A stretch of DNA of 35,660 nt from Planococcus sp. ISL-109 (GTDB lineage: Bacteria; Bacillota; Bacilli; Bacillales_A; Planococcaceae). Below, in pieces: positions 1-8,870 of this stretch (position 1 is its first letter; each line of letters begins with the position of its first letter). The notes under the pieces are model-generated. The model had not been told where the DNA came from and did no database searches. It worked only from the letters and a program-made list of their open reading frames with translations. Both the position numbers and the translations under genes were made by a program. The stretch covers positions 1 through 35,660 of the forward strand of contig NZ_JAGGPW010000011.1 of assembly GCF_018613655.1 (NCBI RefSeq), read 5' to 3'.

Positions 1-60
1 TTAAGTTGACAGATATGTCGACGCCCGCCCCCCGGCAAGCGTGCCCCTGAAGCGCAGTCT
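1..60 (-). repeat. Fragment of GC-rich dispersed repeat (copy 1)
   Basis: Positions 18-42 are the exact reverse complement of 13762-13786 (25 of 25 bases). Similarity continues weakly on both sides: the flanks GACTGCGCTTCAGGGG here and GATTACGCTCTAGGGAGG there align with a few substitutions. The window begins inside the element, so its left end is not visible. Seen directly: the shared core. Inferred: this is one arm of a dispersed palindromic element. Confidence 0.7.
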
Positions 61-152
61 AATAGCGCAAGCTATTTAAAAATAAAAGTCTAGATCTTAC
101 CCCCTATTTATCAGATGTCAAAGAAACTATTCAACACACAAATAAAACTCCG

Positions 153-178
153 AAAAAAACCACCGAGAAAATTCTCGG
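153..178 (-). terminator. Intrinsic terminator after ywlC
   Basis: On the minus strand an inverted repeat CCGAGA/TCTCGG (163-168 with 173-178) with a 4-nt loop is followed by seven T residues (complement of the A-run 153-159). It lies about 20 nt past the ywlC stop and probably ends the prfA-prmC-ywlC transcript. Confidence 0.8.
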
Positions 179-198
179 CAGCTTCTTTATTTATTCAT

Positions 199-1188
199 TC
201 AACTGAACCATTTATGATCCGCTGCTTTTTCCAAGCGGTTCATCAGCGCAGCATTTTCACCTTCTGGAAGCACACACGCCAAAATCAAGTCAGCATCCGT
301 TTGATCGCATTTCCGCAAACTATCGTACAACTTATCCACAGAAAGCGGAAAATGATAATCCGCAGCCGGAAAGTCCTCACGGCTCAATACCGCAATCTTT
401 TTCGCTTTACCATGGATATGATCAATCGCTTTTTCGATCAGCTTGCTATTATGCTCAATCAAATATAGCGGTGCTGACGGTGCATAATGGGTATATTTCA
501 TCCCAGGTGATTTCGGTGTATTGCCTTGTGTCTCTGAAGACAAGCGCACAGCTCCAATCACTTGTTCTAACTGCTCTTTCGTCACTTGTCCGGGACGCAA
601 AATGACCGGTGGCGAACTTGTCATATCCAACACGGTCGATTCAATCCCAAGCTTTGTTGGACCACCGTCCAAAATGAGCGGAATCTTTCCGTTCATGTCG
701 AAAAAGACATGTTCCGCTAAAGTCGGGCTCGGTTTGCCGCTTGTGTTGGCACTCGGTGCAGCGATTGGCTGCTTTAAGCGCTTCAATAAGTTCAAAGCCA
801 CCGGATGATCCGGCACGCGAATTCCGACTGTCGGCAATCCAGCGGTTACGTTCGTTGCGAATGTATCCGGTTTTGCTTGCATGATCAAGGTCAAAGCACC
901 TGGCCAAAAAGCATCCATACATTGCAAGGCTTTCTGAGAAACTTCTTCGACAAACGCCAAGGCGGTTTCTTTGGAATCCACGTGGACGATCAATGGATTG
1001 TCGGTCGGGCGGCCTTTCGCTTCAAATATTTTATCGACGGCGGCCCCGTTCATCGCATCTGCCCCGAGGCCGTATACGGTTTCCGTCGGAAAAGCGACCA
1101 CTTGCCCTTCACGAATATAATCCACAGCCTGTGCATAACTTTCTTCGTTATTCACATCTCCATCCACAAGAATTGTTTTAGTTTCCAC
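199..1188 (-). CDS. ywlC: L-threonylcarbamoyladenylate synthase (Sua5/YwlC)
   Basis: Makes threonylcarbamoyl-AMP from threonine, bicarbonate and ATP, the first step of t6A37 modification of ANN-decoding tRNAs, in the cytosol. The 329-residue protein has the two-domain Sua5 layout: a YrdC domain (about residues 10-200; VAFPTETVYGLG, AKGRPTDNPL and APSANTSGKPSPT are visible) and a smaller C-terminal Sua5 domain (from about 230, after SPGMKYTHYAP). This is the long Sua5 form rather than short TsaC. Translation starts at GTG 1188, with GGAGA about 8 nt upstream; no better ATG is in frame nearby. It is the last gene of a prfA-prmC-ywlC group and is followed by a terminator. Family assignment is firm. 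Confidence 0.96.
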   Translation of the reverse strand: METKTILVDGDVNNEESYAQAVDYIREGQVVAFPTETVYGLGADAMNGAAVDKIFEAKGRPTDNPLIVHVDSKETALAFVEEVSQKALQCMDAFWPGALTLIMQAKPDTFATNVTAGLPTVGIRVPDHPVALNLLKRLKQPIAAPSANTSGKPSPTLAEHVFFDMNGKIPLILDGGPTKLGIESTVLDMTSSPPVILRPGQVTKEQLEQVIGAVRLSSETQGNTPKSPGMKYTHYAPSAPLYLIEHNSKLIEKAIDHIHGKAKKIAVLSREDFPAADYHFPLSVDKLYDSLRKCDQTDADLILACVLPEGENAALMNRLEKAADHKWFS

Positions 1189-1222
1189 CTAAACATCTCC
1201 AGTACAATAAGGTTTTGATAAG

Positions 1223-1245
1223 GATATCCACACTTTGTGGATATC
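1223..1245. repeat. Perfect 10-bp stem-loop with DnaA-box-like arms
   Basis: GATATCCACA (1223-1232) and TGTGGATATC (1236-1245) form a perfect inverted repeat around a 3-nt loop, in the 88-nt gap between prmC and ywlC. No T-run follows on either strand, so it does not look like a standard terminator. Each arm holds ATATCCACA, one base from the DnaA box TTATCCACA. A palindrome TTGTGCACAA lies close by at 1266-1275. Function is unknown; mRNA processing or protection is an alternative. Confidence 0.6.
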
Positions 1246-1276
1246 TTCCTGCAAAATCAAGTTAATTGTGCACAAC

Positions 1277-2152
1277 TTAGTCTAAAATGCAAAATACCAT
1301 TCGGTCATGTTTGTTGATATCTTTTTTACAATAGACGCGTGCTTCAGGCAACGCGTTCTGGAACAGCTCGGTTACAGCAGCGCCTTGGCTGCTGCCAATT
1401 TCAAGCCCAATGATACCTGGGCGGTTGATCAAAGCCGGTACTTGCTGTGCCAACTGCTCATAAGCTGCAAGCCCGTCGCTATCTGCGAACAATGCTTCAT
1501 GCGGCTCAAAATCACGGACCGTATCAGCTAAGCTTGGTGCTTCATAATGTGCGATATATGGAGGATTTGATAAGATGATATCCCATTTTCTCCCGGCTAG
1601 CGGCGCTGCGAGATCGCCTTTCGTAAAGTGAACATCAGCATCCAATGCCTCTGCATTGCGCTCCGCTACAAATAACGCTTCCTCAGAAATATCCGTTGCC
1701 ATCACTTCTGCTTCCGGCAATTCACATTTCAAGGTGATGGCGATAATGCCGCTCCCTGTCCCGATATCAGCTACTTGGACTTCTTCCTTGCCAAAAATCT
1801 CTCGCTTCAGCTTCAAGGTTTCTTCCATCAGTTCTTCTGTTTCTGGACGTGGAATCAAGACCGATGAGGATACGTTGAACGTTCGGCCATAAAACTGCTC
1901 AGAGCCAGTCAAATGCTGAACTGGCACGCCTTGAATCACTTCCTCAATATTTTCCCAAAAATCTTTATACTGGCAATCTTCTATTTTATCGCGCATCGCA
2001 GCAATCAGTCCTGAATAATCAAGTCCCAGTTCATGCTGCAACAAAATGCGCGCCTGCGTTTCTTCACGCCCGTGTTGTTTCAAGTAAGTCGTTGCTTTTT
2101 CTAGCGCTTCATATACAAATGCCACTTGGGTCACAGTTTCAACTTTGTTCAT
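1277..2152 (-). CDS. prmC: Release factor glutamine methyltransferase PrmC
   Basis: Methylates the glutamine of the GGQ motif in release factors RF1/RF2 using S-adenosylmethionine, which raises termination efficiency. The 291-residue protein has the N-terminal helical PrmC domain (about 1-90), an SAM-binding GTGSGI motif (about 131-136) and the catalytic NPPY motif (about 196-199). Its ATG lies inside the last codons of prfA (14-nt overlap), preceded by GGAGAG at a suitable distance, so it is probably translationally coupled to its own substrate's gene. The prfA-prmC pairing is widely conserved in Bacillota. Identification is secure. Confidence 0.97.
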   Translation of the reverse strand: MNKVETVTQVAFVYEALEKATTYLKQHGREETQARILLQHELGLDYSGLIAAMRDKIEDCQYKDFWENIEEVIQGVPVQHLTGSEQFYGRTFNVSSSVLIPRPETEELMEETLKLKREIFGKEEVQVADIGTGSGIIAITLKCELPEAEVMATDISEEALFVAERNAEALDADVHFTKGDLAAPLAGRKWDIILSNPPYIAHYEAPSLADTVRDFEPHEALFADSDGLAAYEQLAQQVPALINRPGIIGLEIGSSQGAAVTELFQNALPEARVYCKKDINKHDRMVFCILD

Positions 2153-3218
2153 TATTTAAACTCTCCATCCTCGTAGACTGTTCATCGATTACCAGGGCGT
2201 CAACAATTTCATCCATCTTGCCTTGCAGGATCTGGTCAAGCTTCTGGATGGTCAGACCGATTCGGTGGTCTGTGACCCGGTTTTGCGGGAAATTATATGT
2301 GCGGATGCGCTCTGAGCGGTCACCCGTACCGACAGCGGATTTGCGTACGGAATCGTATTCCGCTTGCGCTTCCTGTTGGAATTTCTCATAAACGCGGGCG
2401 CGCAGGACTTTCATGGCGCTCGCTTTGTTTTTGATCTGAGATTTCTCGTCCTGGCATGTGACGACGGTATTAGTCGGTAAATGCGTCAAACGTACAGCCG
2501 ACATCGTCGTATTGACGGACTGGCCGCCTGCGCCTGATGAGGCGTAGGTGTCGACGCGGATATCGTTATCGTGGATATCCACTTCGACTTCTTCGACTTC
2601 CGGCAAGCACGCAACTGTCGCAGTCGAGGTATGGATGCGTCCGCCAGATTCGGTTTCAGGTACGCGTTGGACGCGGTGGGCGCCGTTTTCGTATTTGAGT
2701 TTAGAATAAGCGCCTTTTCCCGTCACCATAAAGACGATTTCTTTAAAGCCGCCGATTTCGGTCGGGTTGGAGTCCATAATCTGTACTTTCCATCCATTGG
2801 CTTCAGCAAAACGTGAATACATCTTGAACAAATCACCTGCAAAAAGGGCAGCTTCGTCACCGCCTGCCGCACCGCGGATTTCCATAATGACGTTTTTATC
2901 ATCATTCGGGTCTTTCGGAATAAGCAAAATGTGAAGGCGTTCTTCTAGCTCTTTTGAGCGCCCTTCGAGTTCGGCTACCTCTTCTTTGACCATTTCACGC
3001 ATGTCTACGTCCATTTTTTCATCGAACATCGCTTTAGCCTCAGCAAGCTGTGCCTGAACGTCTTTATATTCGCGGTATACTTCTACCGTTTCCTGCAAAT
3101 CGGATTGTTCTTTCGAATAGTCGCGGAGCTTATTCGTATCGCTGACAATATCCGGGTCGCTCAACATTTCGTTGAGTCGGTCGTATCTGTCCTCGACAGA
3201 TTGTAATCGATCAAACAT
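2139..3218 (-). CDS. prfA: Peptide chain release factor 1
   Basis: RF1 recognises UAA and UAG in the ribosomal A site and triggers peptidyl-tRNA hydrolysis. Counting from the chosen start the protein has 359 residues, with the tripeptide discriminator PET (about 187-189, in [16 protein letters not shown]) and the universal GGQ loop (about 231-233, [10 protein letters not shown]). PET in place of E. coli PAT is compatible with RF1 rather than RF2. I chose ATG 3218 because AGAGGTG lies 6 nt upstream; an in-frame GTG at 3227 sits inside that ribosome-binding site and would add three residues. prmC overlaps the 3' end. The gene lies 73 nt downstream of tdk with no clear terminator between, so read-through is likely. 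Confidence 0.97.
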   Translation of the reverse strand: MFDRLQSVEDRYDRLNEMLSDPDIVSDTNKLRDYSKEQSDLQETVEVYREYKDVQAQLAEAKAMFDEKMDVDMREMVKEEVAELEGRSKELEERLHILLIPKDPNDDKNVIMEIRGAAGGDEAALFAGDLFKMYSRFAEANGWKVQIMDSNPTEIGGFKEIVFMVTGKGAYSKLKYENGAHRVQRVPETESGGRIHTSTATVACLPEVEEVEVDIHDNDIRVDTYASSGAGGQSVNTTMSAVRLTHLPTNTVVTCQDEKSQIKNKASAMKVLRARVYEKFQQEAQAEYDSVRKSAVGTGDRSERIRTYNFPQNRVTDHRIGLTIQKLDQILQGKMDEIVDALVIDEQSTRMESLNNEQS

Positions 3219-3291
3219 CGTATTCACCTCTAGTTTCTTCTATATGAATATGTTCATTTTAATTAAGTAAATTATAGTTCCTTTTACAAAG

Positions 3292-3885
3292 TTATTTCGT
3301 AACGGTGACGCCAGCTGGAACTTCGTGGTGATGGCGGCAGCGCGGTTCGTATGCTTCGGATGCACCGACCAGGATGATTGGATCATCGGAACCGGCGGGC
3401 TTGCCGTCGATGAGGCGCTGCGTGCGGCTTGCGGGTGATCCACATACAGTGCAGACAGCCTGCAGTTTGGTCACTTGCTCCGCTACAGAAAGCAATGACG
3501 GCATCGGACCGAACGGCTCGCCTCTGAAATCCTGGTCAAGCCCTGCGACAATGACACGGAATCCGTGGTCAGCCAGCTTTTGCACATGGTCGACAATTTC
3601 CATATCAAAAAATTGCGCTTCATCGATCGCAATGATATCGAATTCATCGGTAATATATTCTTTCATCTCGCCAGAATGCCCGATCGGCAAGGCGATAACC
3701 GTTGTTCCGTTATGGGAGACGACCGCTTCCTCGCTAAAGCGGTTGTCGAGTTTCGGCTTGAAGACGGCAATTTTCTGTTTGGCGAATTGCGCGCGGCGGA
3801 TGCGGCGGATCAATTCCTCTGATTTCCCGGAAAACATGCTGCCGCAAATCAACTCAATCCAGCCGGTCTGTTTCATGACGTACAT
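3292..3885 (-). CDS. tdk: Thymidine kinase (type II)
   Basis: Phosphorylates thymidine (and deoxyuridine) with ATP in the pyrimidine salvage pathway. The 197-residue protein carries the P-loop GSMFSGKS near residues 15-22, the Walker-B-like DEAQFF segment and a structural zinc site from CxxC (CTVCGS) plus a later CRHH segment. Start: ATG 3885 has GGGG about 8 nt upstream. An in-frame TTG at 3903 would add six residues (LKGVST) but overlaps the ribosome-binding site and has none of its own. It lies between the rpmE terminator and prfA, as in B. subtilis. Confidence 0.96.
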   Translation of the reverse strand: MYVMKQTGWIELICGSMFSGKSEELIRRIRRAQFAKQKIAVFKPKLDNRFSEEAVVSHNGTTVIALPIGHSGEMKEYITDEFDIIAIDEAQFFDMEIVDHVQKLADHGFRVIVAGLDQDFRGEPFGPMPSLLSVAEQVTKLQAVCTVCGSPASRTQRLIDGKPAGSDDPIILVGASEAYEPRCRHHHEVPAGVTVTK

Positions 3886-3988
3886 AGTGGAGACCCCTTT
3901 CAAACATTTACTGTTAATATCATAACAAAAATGGTGGGAATGCCTATCATTTTTCTGCTATGTAATTGAATTTATCCGTTCGTTGACG

Positions 3989-4029
3989 AAAAAAAATACC
4001 CATCCGGCGTTTTCGCGACGGACAGGTAT
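3989..4029 (-). terminator. Strong intrinsic terminator after rpmE
   Basis: On the minus strand an 11-bp stem with two wobble pairs (3996-4006 with 4019-4029), extended by an inner GCG/CGC stem with an AAAA loop, is followed by eight T residues. It starts 10 nt after the rpmE stop codon and separates rpmE from tdk. Confidence 0.92.
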
Positions 4030-4038
4030 GATTGTGAC

Positions 4039-4254
4039 TTAGTTGTTGAGTTCTTCTTTGAGGCCGTATTTTTTGTTGAAACGGTCTACGCGGCCATCTG
4101 CAGCTGCGAATTTCTGGCGGCCAGTATAGAATGGGTGACATTCTGAGCAAAGCTCAACGCTGATGCTTTCCTTTACTGAACCAGTTTCGAATGAGTTGCC
4201 GCATGAGCAAGTCACTGTTGCTTTTTTGTAATTTGGGTGAATACCTGTTTTCAT
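4039..4254 (-). CDS. rpmE: 50S ribosomal protein L31, zinc-binding type
   Basis: Large-subunit protein that helps bridge the two ribosomal subunits. The 71-residue sequence carries four cysteines as CxC (residues 16 and 18) and CxxC (37 and 40), placing it in the zinc-containing (C+) class rather than the zinc-free L31B/YtiA class. In B. subtilis the C+ form is displaced by the C- form under zinc starvation; whether a C- paralogue exists here cannot be seen. The ATG is preceded by GGGAGGAG at ideal spacing. It has its own promoter just after rho, a structured leader and a strong terminator, so it is probably expressed on its own. Confidence 0.97.
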   Translation of the reverse strand: MKTGIHPNYKKATVTCSCGNSFETGSVKESISVELCSECHPFYTGRQKFAAADGRVDRFNKKYGLKEELNN

Positions 4255-4308
4255 AATGTTTTCTCCTCCCGCCCTGAACCATCTGGAACAGAGTTTAATC
4301 TATTTTGA

Positions 4309-4348
4309 CTATTGCCTTACACGGCTCTTTAGACCGTATATGCAATAG
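4309..4348 (-). promoter_or_regulatory. Structured rpmE 5' leader, candidate L31 autoregulatory element
   Basis: The rpmE leader contains CTATTGC/GCAATAG (4342-4348 with 4309-4315) enclosing a second stem ATACGG/CCGTGT (4334-4339 with 4319-4324), so a two-part hairpin with a small internal loop. No T-run follows, so it is not a terminator. Predicted ribosomal-protein leader motifs are known upstream of L31 genes in Firmicutes; this element sits where such a motif would, but I cannot confirm a match to the covariance model. Confidence 0.55.
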
Positions 4349-4371
4349 CGCTGTTTTATTTCACTCTTGTA

Positions 4372-4400
4372 AGTATATCAAGAAAGACAGTTTTTTGCAA
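4372..4400 (-). promoter_or_regulatory. SigmaA-type promoter for rpmE
   Basis: On the minus strand TTGCAA (4395-4400) and TATACT (4372-4377) are separated by exactly 17 nt, a good match to the housekeeping -35/-10 pattern. The promoter begins only a few bases beyond the rho stop codon and would give a leader of about 110 nt before the rpmE start. Confidence 0.75.
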
Positions 4401-4404
4401 GTGA

Positions 4405-5688
4405 TTAAATCGTTTTCCGCGCTGTACGTGGTGATTTTGCACCGCTGGCCAATTGCTCGAAAAACTCTTCGTTGGTCTTCGATCGGTTGAGCTTTTTCAT
4501 GAAGCGCTCCGTAAAGTCCGGAGAGTCTGAAAAAGTTTTGCGGATGGACCATAGTTTATCAAGTTGATCCGGATCCATCAACAATTCTTCCTTGCGGGTA
4601 CCGGAACGACGGATGTCAAGTGCCGGGAAAATCCGGCGTTCGGCGAGGCTGCGGTCGAGGTGCAGCTCCATATTGCCTGTCCCTTTGAACTCCTCGTAGA
4701 TGACTTCATCCATGCGTGATCCCGTGTCGACAAGTGCTGTCGCAAGAATCGTCAAACTGCCGCCTTCTTCGATATTACGCGCGGCACCGAAAAATCGTTT
4801 CGGACGGTGGAAAGCTGCCGGGTCAATACCACCTGATAACGTGCGGCCACTCGGCGGGATGACCAAATTATAGGCACGTGCAAGCCGTGTGATCGAATCC
4901 ATCAAAATGACGACATCCCGCTTGTGCTCGACTAAACGCATCGCGCGCTCAAGGACGAGTTCTGCAACTTTGACATGGTTTTCCGGCACTTCATCGAATG
5001 TCGAAGAAACGACATCAGCGTCGATAGAGCGTTCGATATCGGTCACTTCTTCAGGACGCTCATCGATCAACAGCACGATCAATTCCGCTTCTGGATGGTT
5101 GGTCGTTATGGAATTGGCGATTTCTTTCAAAAGCATCGTTTTGCCTGCTTTTGGCGGTGCAACAATTAATCCACGCTGGCCGAAACCAACCGGCGAGATA
5201 AGGTCCATGATGCGGGTTGATATGTGTTCCGGCCCGGTTTCAAGACGTATGTGACGGTCCGGATACAGCGGGGTGAGCCCTGGGAAGTGGACGCGTTCTT
5301 TTGCGACTTCCGGGTCTTCGCCGTTGACTGCTTCGACTTGAAGAAGACCAAAATAGCGTTCGTTTTCTTTCGGCGGACGGACTTTTCCGGACACTTTATC
5401 TCCGTTGCGCAAATCGAAGCGGCGTATTTGGGAAGCCGAAATATAAATATCCTGTGAACTCGGTGAATAATTGATCGGTCGCAGGAACCCGAAGCCTTCC
5501 GACTGGATGATTTCAAGAACTCCTTCCATAAAGAAGAAGCCTTCCTGTTCCGCGCGGGTTTTCAAAATGGCGAAAATCAGTTCTTTCTTCGTCAATTTGC
5601 TGTAATTATTCAGTTTGTATTCTTTCGCGAGGTTATAGAGCTCTTTGAGCGTCATATTTTCCAATGCGGATATTGTCATCGTTGCCAT
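4405..5688 (-). CDS. rho: Transcription termination factor Rho
   Basis: Hexameric RNA-dependent ATPase that binds nascent RNA and dislodges RNA polymerase. At 427 residues it has the usual Bacillus length. Order: N-terminal helical Rho_N domain (about 5-45), cold-shock-like RNA-binding domain (about 52-120, with EGFGFLRP), then the RecA-type ATPase with Walker A APPKAGKT (about 177-184), Walker B VVILMDS and the secondary RNA-binding Q/R loops. ATG 5688 is the farthest upstream sensible start; its ribosome-binding site (GAGTGGTG) is weak, so moderate translation is possible. It lies between glpX (with terminator) and rpmE, as in B. subtilis. Confidence 0.97.
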   Translation of the reverse strand: MATMTISALENMTLKELYNLAKEYKLNNYSKLTKKELIFAILKTRAEQEGFFFMEGVLEIIQSEGFGFLRPINYSPSSQDIYISASQIRRFDLRNGDKVSGKVRPPKENERYFGLLQVEAVNGEDPEVAKERVHFPGLTPLYPDRHIRLETGPEHISTRIMDLISPVGFGQRGLIVAPPKAGKTMLLKEIANSITTNHPEAELIVLLIDERPEEVTDIERSIDADVVSSTFDEVPENHVKVAELVLERAMRLVEHKRDVVILMDSITRLARAYNLVIPPSGRTLSGGIDPAAFHRPKRFFGAARNIEEGGSLTILATALVDTGSRMDEVIYEEFKGTGNMELHLDRSLAERRIFPALDIRRSGTRKEELLMDPDQLDKLWSIRKTFSDSPDFTERFMKKLNRSKTNEEFFEQLASGAKSPRTARKTI

Positions 5689-5758
5689 CTAGTTGGACAC
5701 CACTCTTATCATTAGTTTCAAGAATTTCTTGGGGATGGTTCTGGAGTCATTAAAGAAG

Positions 5759-5787
5759 GAGCCCGGCAAAAGCCGGACTCATTTTTT
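5759..5787. terminator. Intrinsic terminator between glpX and rho
   Basis: GAGCCCGGC (5759-5767) and GCCGGACTC (5772-5780) form a 9-bp stem with an AAAA/TTTT loop. On the minus strand the tail is CTTCTTTAA, moderate; on the plus strand ATTTTTT follows. It sits 20 nt past the glpX stop and probably lowers read-through from glpX into rho. Confidence 0.8.
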
Positions 5788-5799
5788 GGAGTATGGAAA

Positions 5800-6765
5800 T
5801 CAGTCTTTCATGACGAGATTCGGTTTTTTCTTGAGGCTATGGCGCCCTTCGACAAAACGGACCGTGCCGGATTTCGCCCGCATGACGAGCGTATGGCTTT
5901 CTGCAAAAGCGCCTTTCAATTGGACACCACGAAGAAGTTCCCCGTCGGTAATCCCTGTCGCCGCAAAGATTGCGTCGTCGCCTTTGACAAGATCGTCCAT
6001 CATCAGCACTTTTCCGACTTCAAGGCCCATATCGATACAACGCTGTTTTTCCTCGTCATCCTGTGGAACTAGTTTGCCTTGGATTTCTCCGCCGAGGCAT
6101 TTCAACCCGACTGCAGCAATGACTCCTTCCGGAGCTCCGCCTGTACCGAATAGAATATCGACGCCTGTTTGGTCGAAGGCTGTATTGATTGCACCGGCGA
6201 TGTCGCCGTCATTGATCAATTTGATGCGTGCGCCCGCTTCACGGATTTCTTTGATGATCTGCGCGTGGCGCGGACGATCAAGAATCGTGGCGACAACATC
6301 TTCAATGTCTTTATTTTTTGCTTTGGCTACCGCACGCAAATTATCGATGACCGGTGCATTGATGTCAATTTTGCCGACCGACTCAGGGCCGACCGCAATT
6401 TTGTCCATATACATATCCGGTGCATTCAAAAGATTGCCGCGGTCCGCAATCGCCAAAACTGCAATCGCATTCCAGCCGCCTGCAGCGACGATGTTTGTGC
6501 CTTCTACCGGGTCAACGGCTACGTCCACTTCCGGGCCATCTCCTGAACCAAGCTCTTCACCGATATAAAGCATCGGCGCTTCGTCCATTTCGCCTTCACC
6601 GATTACCACGACACCGCGCATCGGAATGGTATCGAATACCTTCCGCATCGCTTCCGTCGCTGCATCGTCCGCTTCGTTTTTCAAGCCGCGGCCCATCCAT
6701 TTTGAGGAAGCGATTGCTGCCGCTTCTGTAATCCGCACTAATTCCATCGAAAGACTTCGTTCCAT
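5800..6765 (-). CDS. glpX: Fructose-1,6-bisphosphatase, class II (GlpX)
   Basis: Hydrolyses fructose-1,6-bisphosphate to fructose-6-phosphate, a gluconeogenic step. The protein has the class II signature: [11 protein letters not shown] near residues 57-67 and DPVEGTN near 84-90, which hold the metal-binding acidic residues, plus GTGGAPEG near 190. I place the start at ATG 6765 (321 residues) because GGAGGA lies 9 nt upstream; an in-frame ATG at 6786 lies before that site and would be poorly initiated. Neighbours murZ, tal and fba form the classical rho-upstream block. A promoter is visible just upstream, so the gene can be transcribed apart from murZ. Confidence 0.95.
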   Translation of the reverse strand: MERSLSMELVRITEAAAIASSKWMGRGLKNEADDAATEAMRKVFDTIPMRGVVVIGEGEMDEAPMLYIGEELGSGDGPEVDVAVDPVEGTNIVAAGGWNAIAVLAIADRGNLLNAPDMYMDKIAVGPESVGKIDINAPVIDNLRAVAKAKNKDIEDVVATILDRPRHAQIIKEIREAGARIKLINDGDIAGAINTAFDQTGVDILFGTGGAPEGVIAAVGLKCLGGEIQGKLVPQDDEEKQRCIDMGLEVGKVLMMDDLVKGDDAIFAATGITDGELLRGVQLKGAFAESHTLVMRAKSGTVRFVEGRHSLKKKPNLVMKD

Positions 6766-6805
6766 AATATCTGTTCCTCCGTTCATCTTTGTAACTGCTT
6801 TCTAT

Positions 6806-6841
6806 ATTGTAGCATATAATTAAACGCCTTTAGAGAGTCAA
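6806..6841 (-). promoter_or_regulatory. SigmaA-type promoter for glpX
   Basis: On the minus strand TTGACT (6836-6841), overlapping the murZ stop, is followed after 17 nt by TATATG (6813-6818). Seven bases further is TGCTACAAT, an extended -10 (TACAAT, 6806-6811). Either would yield a short leader to the glpX ribosome-binding site. The exact start site cannot be chosen from sequence alone. Confidence 0.65.
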
Positions 6842-8136
6842 TTTACGTCAGAACTGAGGTCGGACTTCCCACTCGCCACCGGGTCGATCGTCTCTCGGCG
6901 GATATCAGCACCAAGGCCGCGGAGCTTATCGATGATATTCGAATAGCCACGCTCGATATGATAAATTTCCCGCACTTCAGTTTCGCCTTCTGCAAGCAAT
7001 CCGGCAATAACAAGCGCGGCCCCTGCACGAAGATCCGAAGCTACAACAGTCGCTGCCGTCATCGGAGTCGGACCGGTAATGACCGCAGCGCGGCCTTCTA
7101 CACGTCCGACCGCGTTCATGCGGCGCAATTCATCGATATGTTTGAAGCGCGCGGAATAAATCGTATCGGTGATCATCGAAGAGCCTTGCGCTTGTGTCAT
7201 CAAGACCGAAAACGGCTGTTGCAAGTCCGTCGCAAACCCGGGGTACACAAGAGTTTTAACATCGATTGCCTGCAGGTTTAGCGGTTTCGGAATATGGATC
7301 GACTCTTCGCCTTCTTGAACATCGACGCCCATTTCGCGCAATTTCGCCGTCAGCGCTTCCATATGGAACGGGATAACGTTATCGATTGTCACGCCATCGC
7401 CGGCAGCCGCTGCCATGATCATAAATGTACCCGCTTCAATGCGGTCCGGAATAATCGTATGGTTGGTGCCGTGCAATTCATCGACACCTTCAATGCGGAT
7501 GACGTTCGTCCCGGCACCTTTGATGTTCGCCCCCATATTTGTCAGAAGGGTTGCGACATCGATGATTTCCGGTTCTTTCGCCGCGTTTTCAATAACGGTC
7601 TGGCCTTTCGCGCGGACAGCGGCGAGCATGATGTTGATGGTCGCTCCGACGCTGACCACGTCCAAGTAAATTTTCGCACCGCGCAGTTCATCGGCACGCA
7701 AATAAATCGCACCGTGTTCGTTGGTCACTTTCGCGCCCAGTGCTTCAAAGCCTTTAATGTGCTGGTCGATCGGGCGGGGCCCTAGGAAACAGCCGCCTGG
7801 AAGCCCGATTGCCGCGTGTTTGAAGCGGCCGAGCATAGCGCCCATCATATAATACGAAGCCCGTAGTTTTTTGACGTTGCCGTTCGGCAAAGGCATATCG
7901 ATCATTTCTGTCGGATCGATTTGCATCACGCCATCTTCAAACTTTACGGAACCTCCAATTTCTTCCAAGATATTTTTCAGTGTCCAAACATCGGAAATTT
8001 CCGGCAAGCCCTCAATCGATACGGGTGAATTTGCTAGTATTGATGCCGGTATTAGTGCCACGGCGCTGTTTTTGGCGCCGTTCACTTTTATCGTTCCGGC
8101 AAGGCGATTGCCGCCTTTTATTTTATAAACATCCAT
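6838..8136 (-). CDS. murZ: UDP-N-acetylglucosamine 1-carboxyvinyltransferase (MurZ/MurA2)
   Basis: Transfers enolpyruvate from PEP to UDP-GlcNAc, the first committed step of peptidoglycan synthesis, in the cytosol. The 432-residue protein has the EPSP-synthase-like double fold. Visible are NGAKNSA (catalytic Lys near 22) and the fosfomycin-target cysteine in [10 protein letters not shown] (about Cys116). Position between tal and glpX matches the second MurA paralogue of Bacillota (murZ/murAB), not murAA of the atp region. Start at ATG 8136 has AAGGAG 7 nt upstream; the longer in-frame reading to 8187 would run into tal and adds a basic stretch unlike the family. No terminator separates it from tal. 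Confidence 0.95.
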   Translation of the reverse strand: MDVYKIKGGNRLAGTIKVNGAKNSAVALIPASILANSPVSIEGLPEISDVWTLKNILEEIGGSVKFEDGVMQIDPTEMIDMPLPNGNVKKLRASYYMMGAMLGRFKHAAIGLPGGCFLGPRPIDQHIKGFEALGAKVTNEHGAIYLRADELRGAKIYLDVVSVGATINIMLAAVRAKGQTVIENAAKEPEIIDVATLLTNMGANIKGAGTNVIRIEGVDELHGTNHTIIPDRIEAGTFMIMAAAAGDGVTIDNVIPFHMEALTAKLREMGVDVQEGEESIHIPKPLNLQAIDVKTLVYPGFATDLQQPFSVLMTQAQGSSMITDTIYSARFKHIDELRRMNAVGRVEGRAAVITGPTPMTAATVVASDLRAGAALVIAGLLAEGETEVREIYHIERGYSNIIDKLRGLGADIRRETIDPVASGKSDLSSDVN

Positions 8137-8162
8137 TCTATTTCTCCTTTTTCCAGTCAGCC

Positions 8163-8813
8163 TTATTTCACAGAGCGGGTTTCCCAATCGGCTAGGAATG
8201 CTTCAATGCCTTTGTCTGTCAGCGGATGTTTGAACATCTGCTCGAGCACTTTCATCGGCAATGTGCCGATATGTGCGCCGTTCAACGCCGCATCTGTTAC
8301 GTGCTGCGGATGGCGGATTGAAGCTGCGATGATTTCTGAATCGATGTCATGAATCGCGAAAATTTCGGCGATCTGAGCAATCAAATCCATGCCGTTATGG
8401 CCGATATCATCGAGGCGTCCTACGAATGGAGAAACATATGATGCTCCGGCACGTGCTGCAAGAAGTGCCTGGTTAGCGCTGAAGATCAAAGTTACGTTGA
8501 CTTTTTTGCCTTCGCCGGCAAGAACTGCACATGCTTTCAAGCCGTCCGGTGTCATCGGCAATTTCACCGTGATGTTCGGAGCAAGTTCCGCAAGTTCACG
8601 GCCTTCTTTGATCATGTTTTCTGCATCAAGGGCAATGACTTCGCCGCTGATCGATCCGTCGACCAGTTCAGCGATTTCTTTCAAGCGGTCGTGGAATGAT
8701 ACGTTTTTTTCTTTTGCGACAAGTGATGGGTTGGTCGTCACGCCTGAGAGAATGCCCCAAGCATGTGCTTCTTTAATTTCGTCAAAATTGGCTGTATCGA
8801 TGAAAAATTTCAT
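8163..8813 (-). CDS. tal: Transaldolase / fructose-6-phosphate aldolase family protein
   Basis: A 216-residue short-type member of the class I aldolase family. The Schiff-base lysine is in VKLPMTPDG (about Lys84). Family members of this size act as transaldolases in Bacillus (the YwjH type) or as fructose-6-phosphate aldolase in E. coli; sequence alone does not settle which, but B. subtilis context favours transaldolase of the pentose phosphate pathway. ATG 8813 has AGGAGG about 8 nt upstream. A small terminator-like hairpin lies just ahead of this ribosome-binding site and could reduce transcription coming from fba. Confidence 0.93.
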   Translation of the reverse strand: MKFFIDTANFDEIKEAHAWGILSGVTTNPSLVAKEKNVSFHDRLKEIAELVDGSISGEVIALDAENMIKEGRELAELAPNITVKLPMTPDGLKACAVLAGEGKKVNVTLIFSANQALLAARAGASYVSPFVGRLDDIGHNGMDLIAQIAEIFAIHDIDSEIIAASIRHPQHVTDAALNGAHIGTLPMKVLEQMFKHPLTDKGIEAFLADWETRSVK

Positions 8814-8836
8814 ATGTGGTTTCCTCCTGTATGCGG

Positions 8837-8860
8837 AAAAAGAGACGGTTTCGCCTCTCT
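8837..8860 (-). terminator. Short terminator-like hairpin between fba and tal
   Basis: On the minus strand AGAGAGG (8854-8860) pairs with CCGTCTCT (8841-8848, one bulged base) around a CGAAA loop and is followed by five T residues. It lies immediately before the tal ribosome-binding site, so it probably attenuates rather than fully ends the fba transcript. Confidence 0.65.
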
Positions 8861-8870
8861 TCCGTTTTTA

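Noticed and set aside
3240..3290. Short TGAA-TATG-TTCA inverted repeat between prfA and tdk
   Set aside because: Four-base arms in an AT-rich gap are expected by chance and there is no promoter pattern around it.
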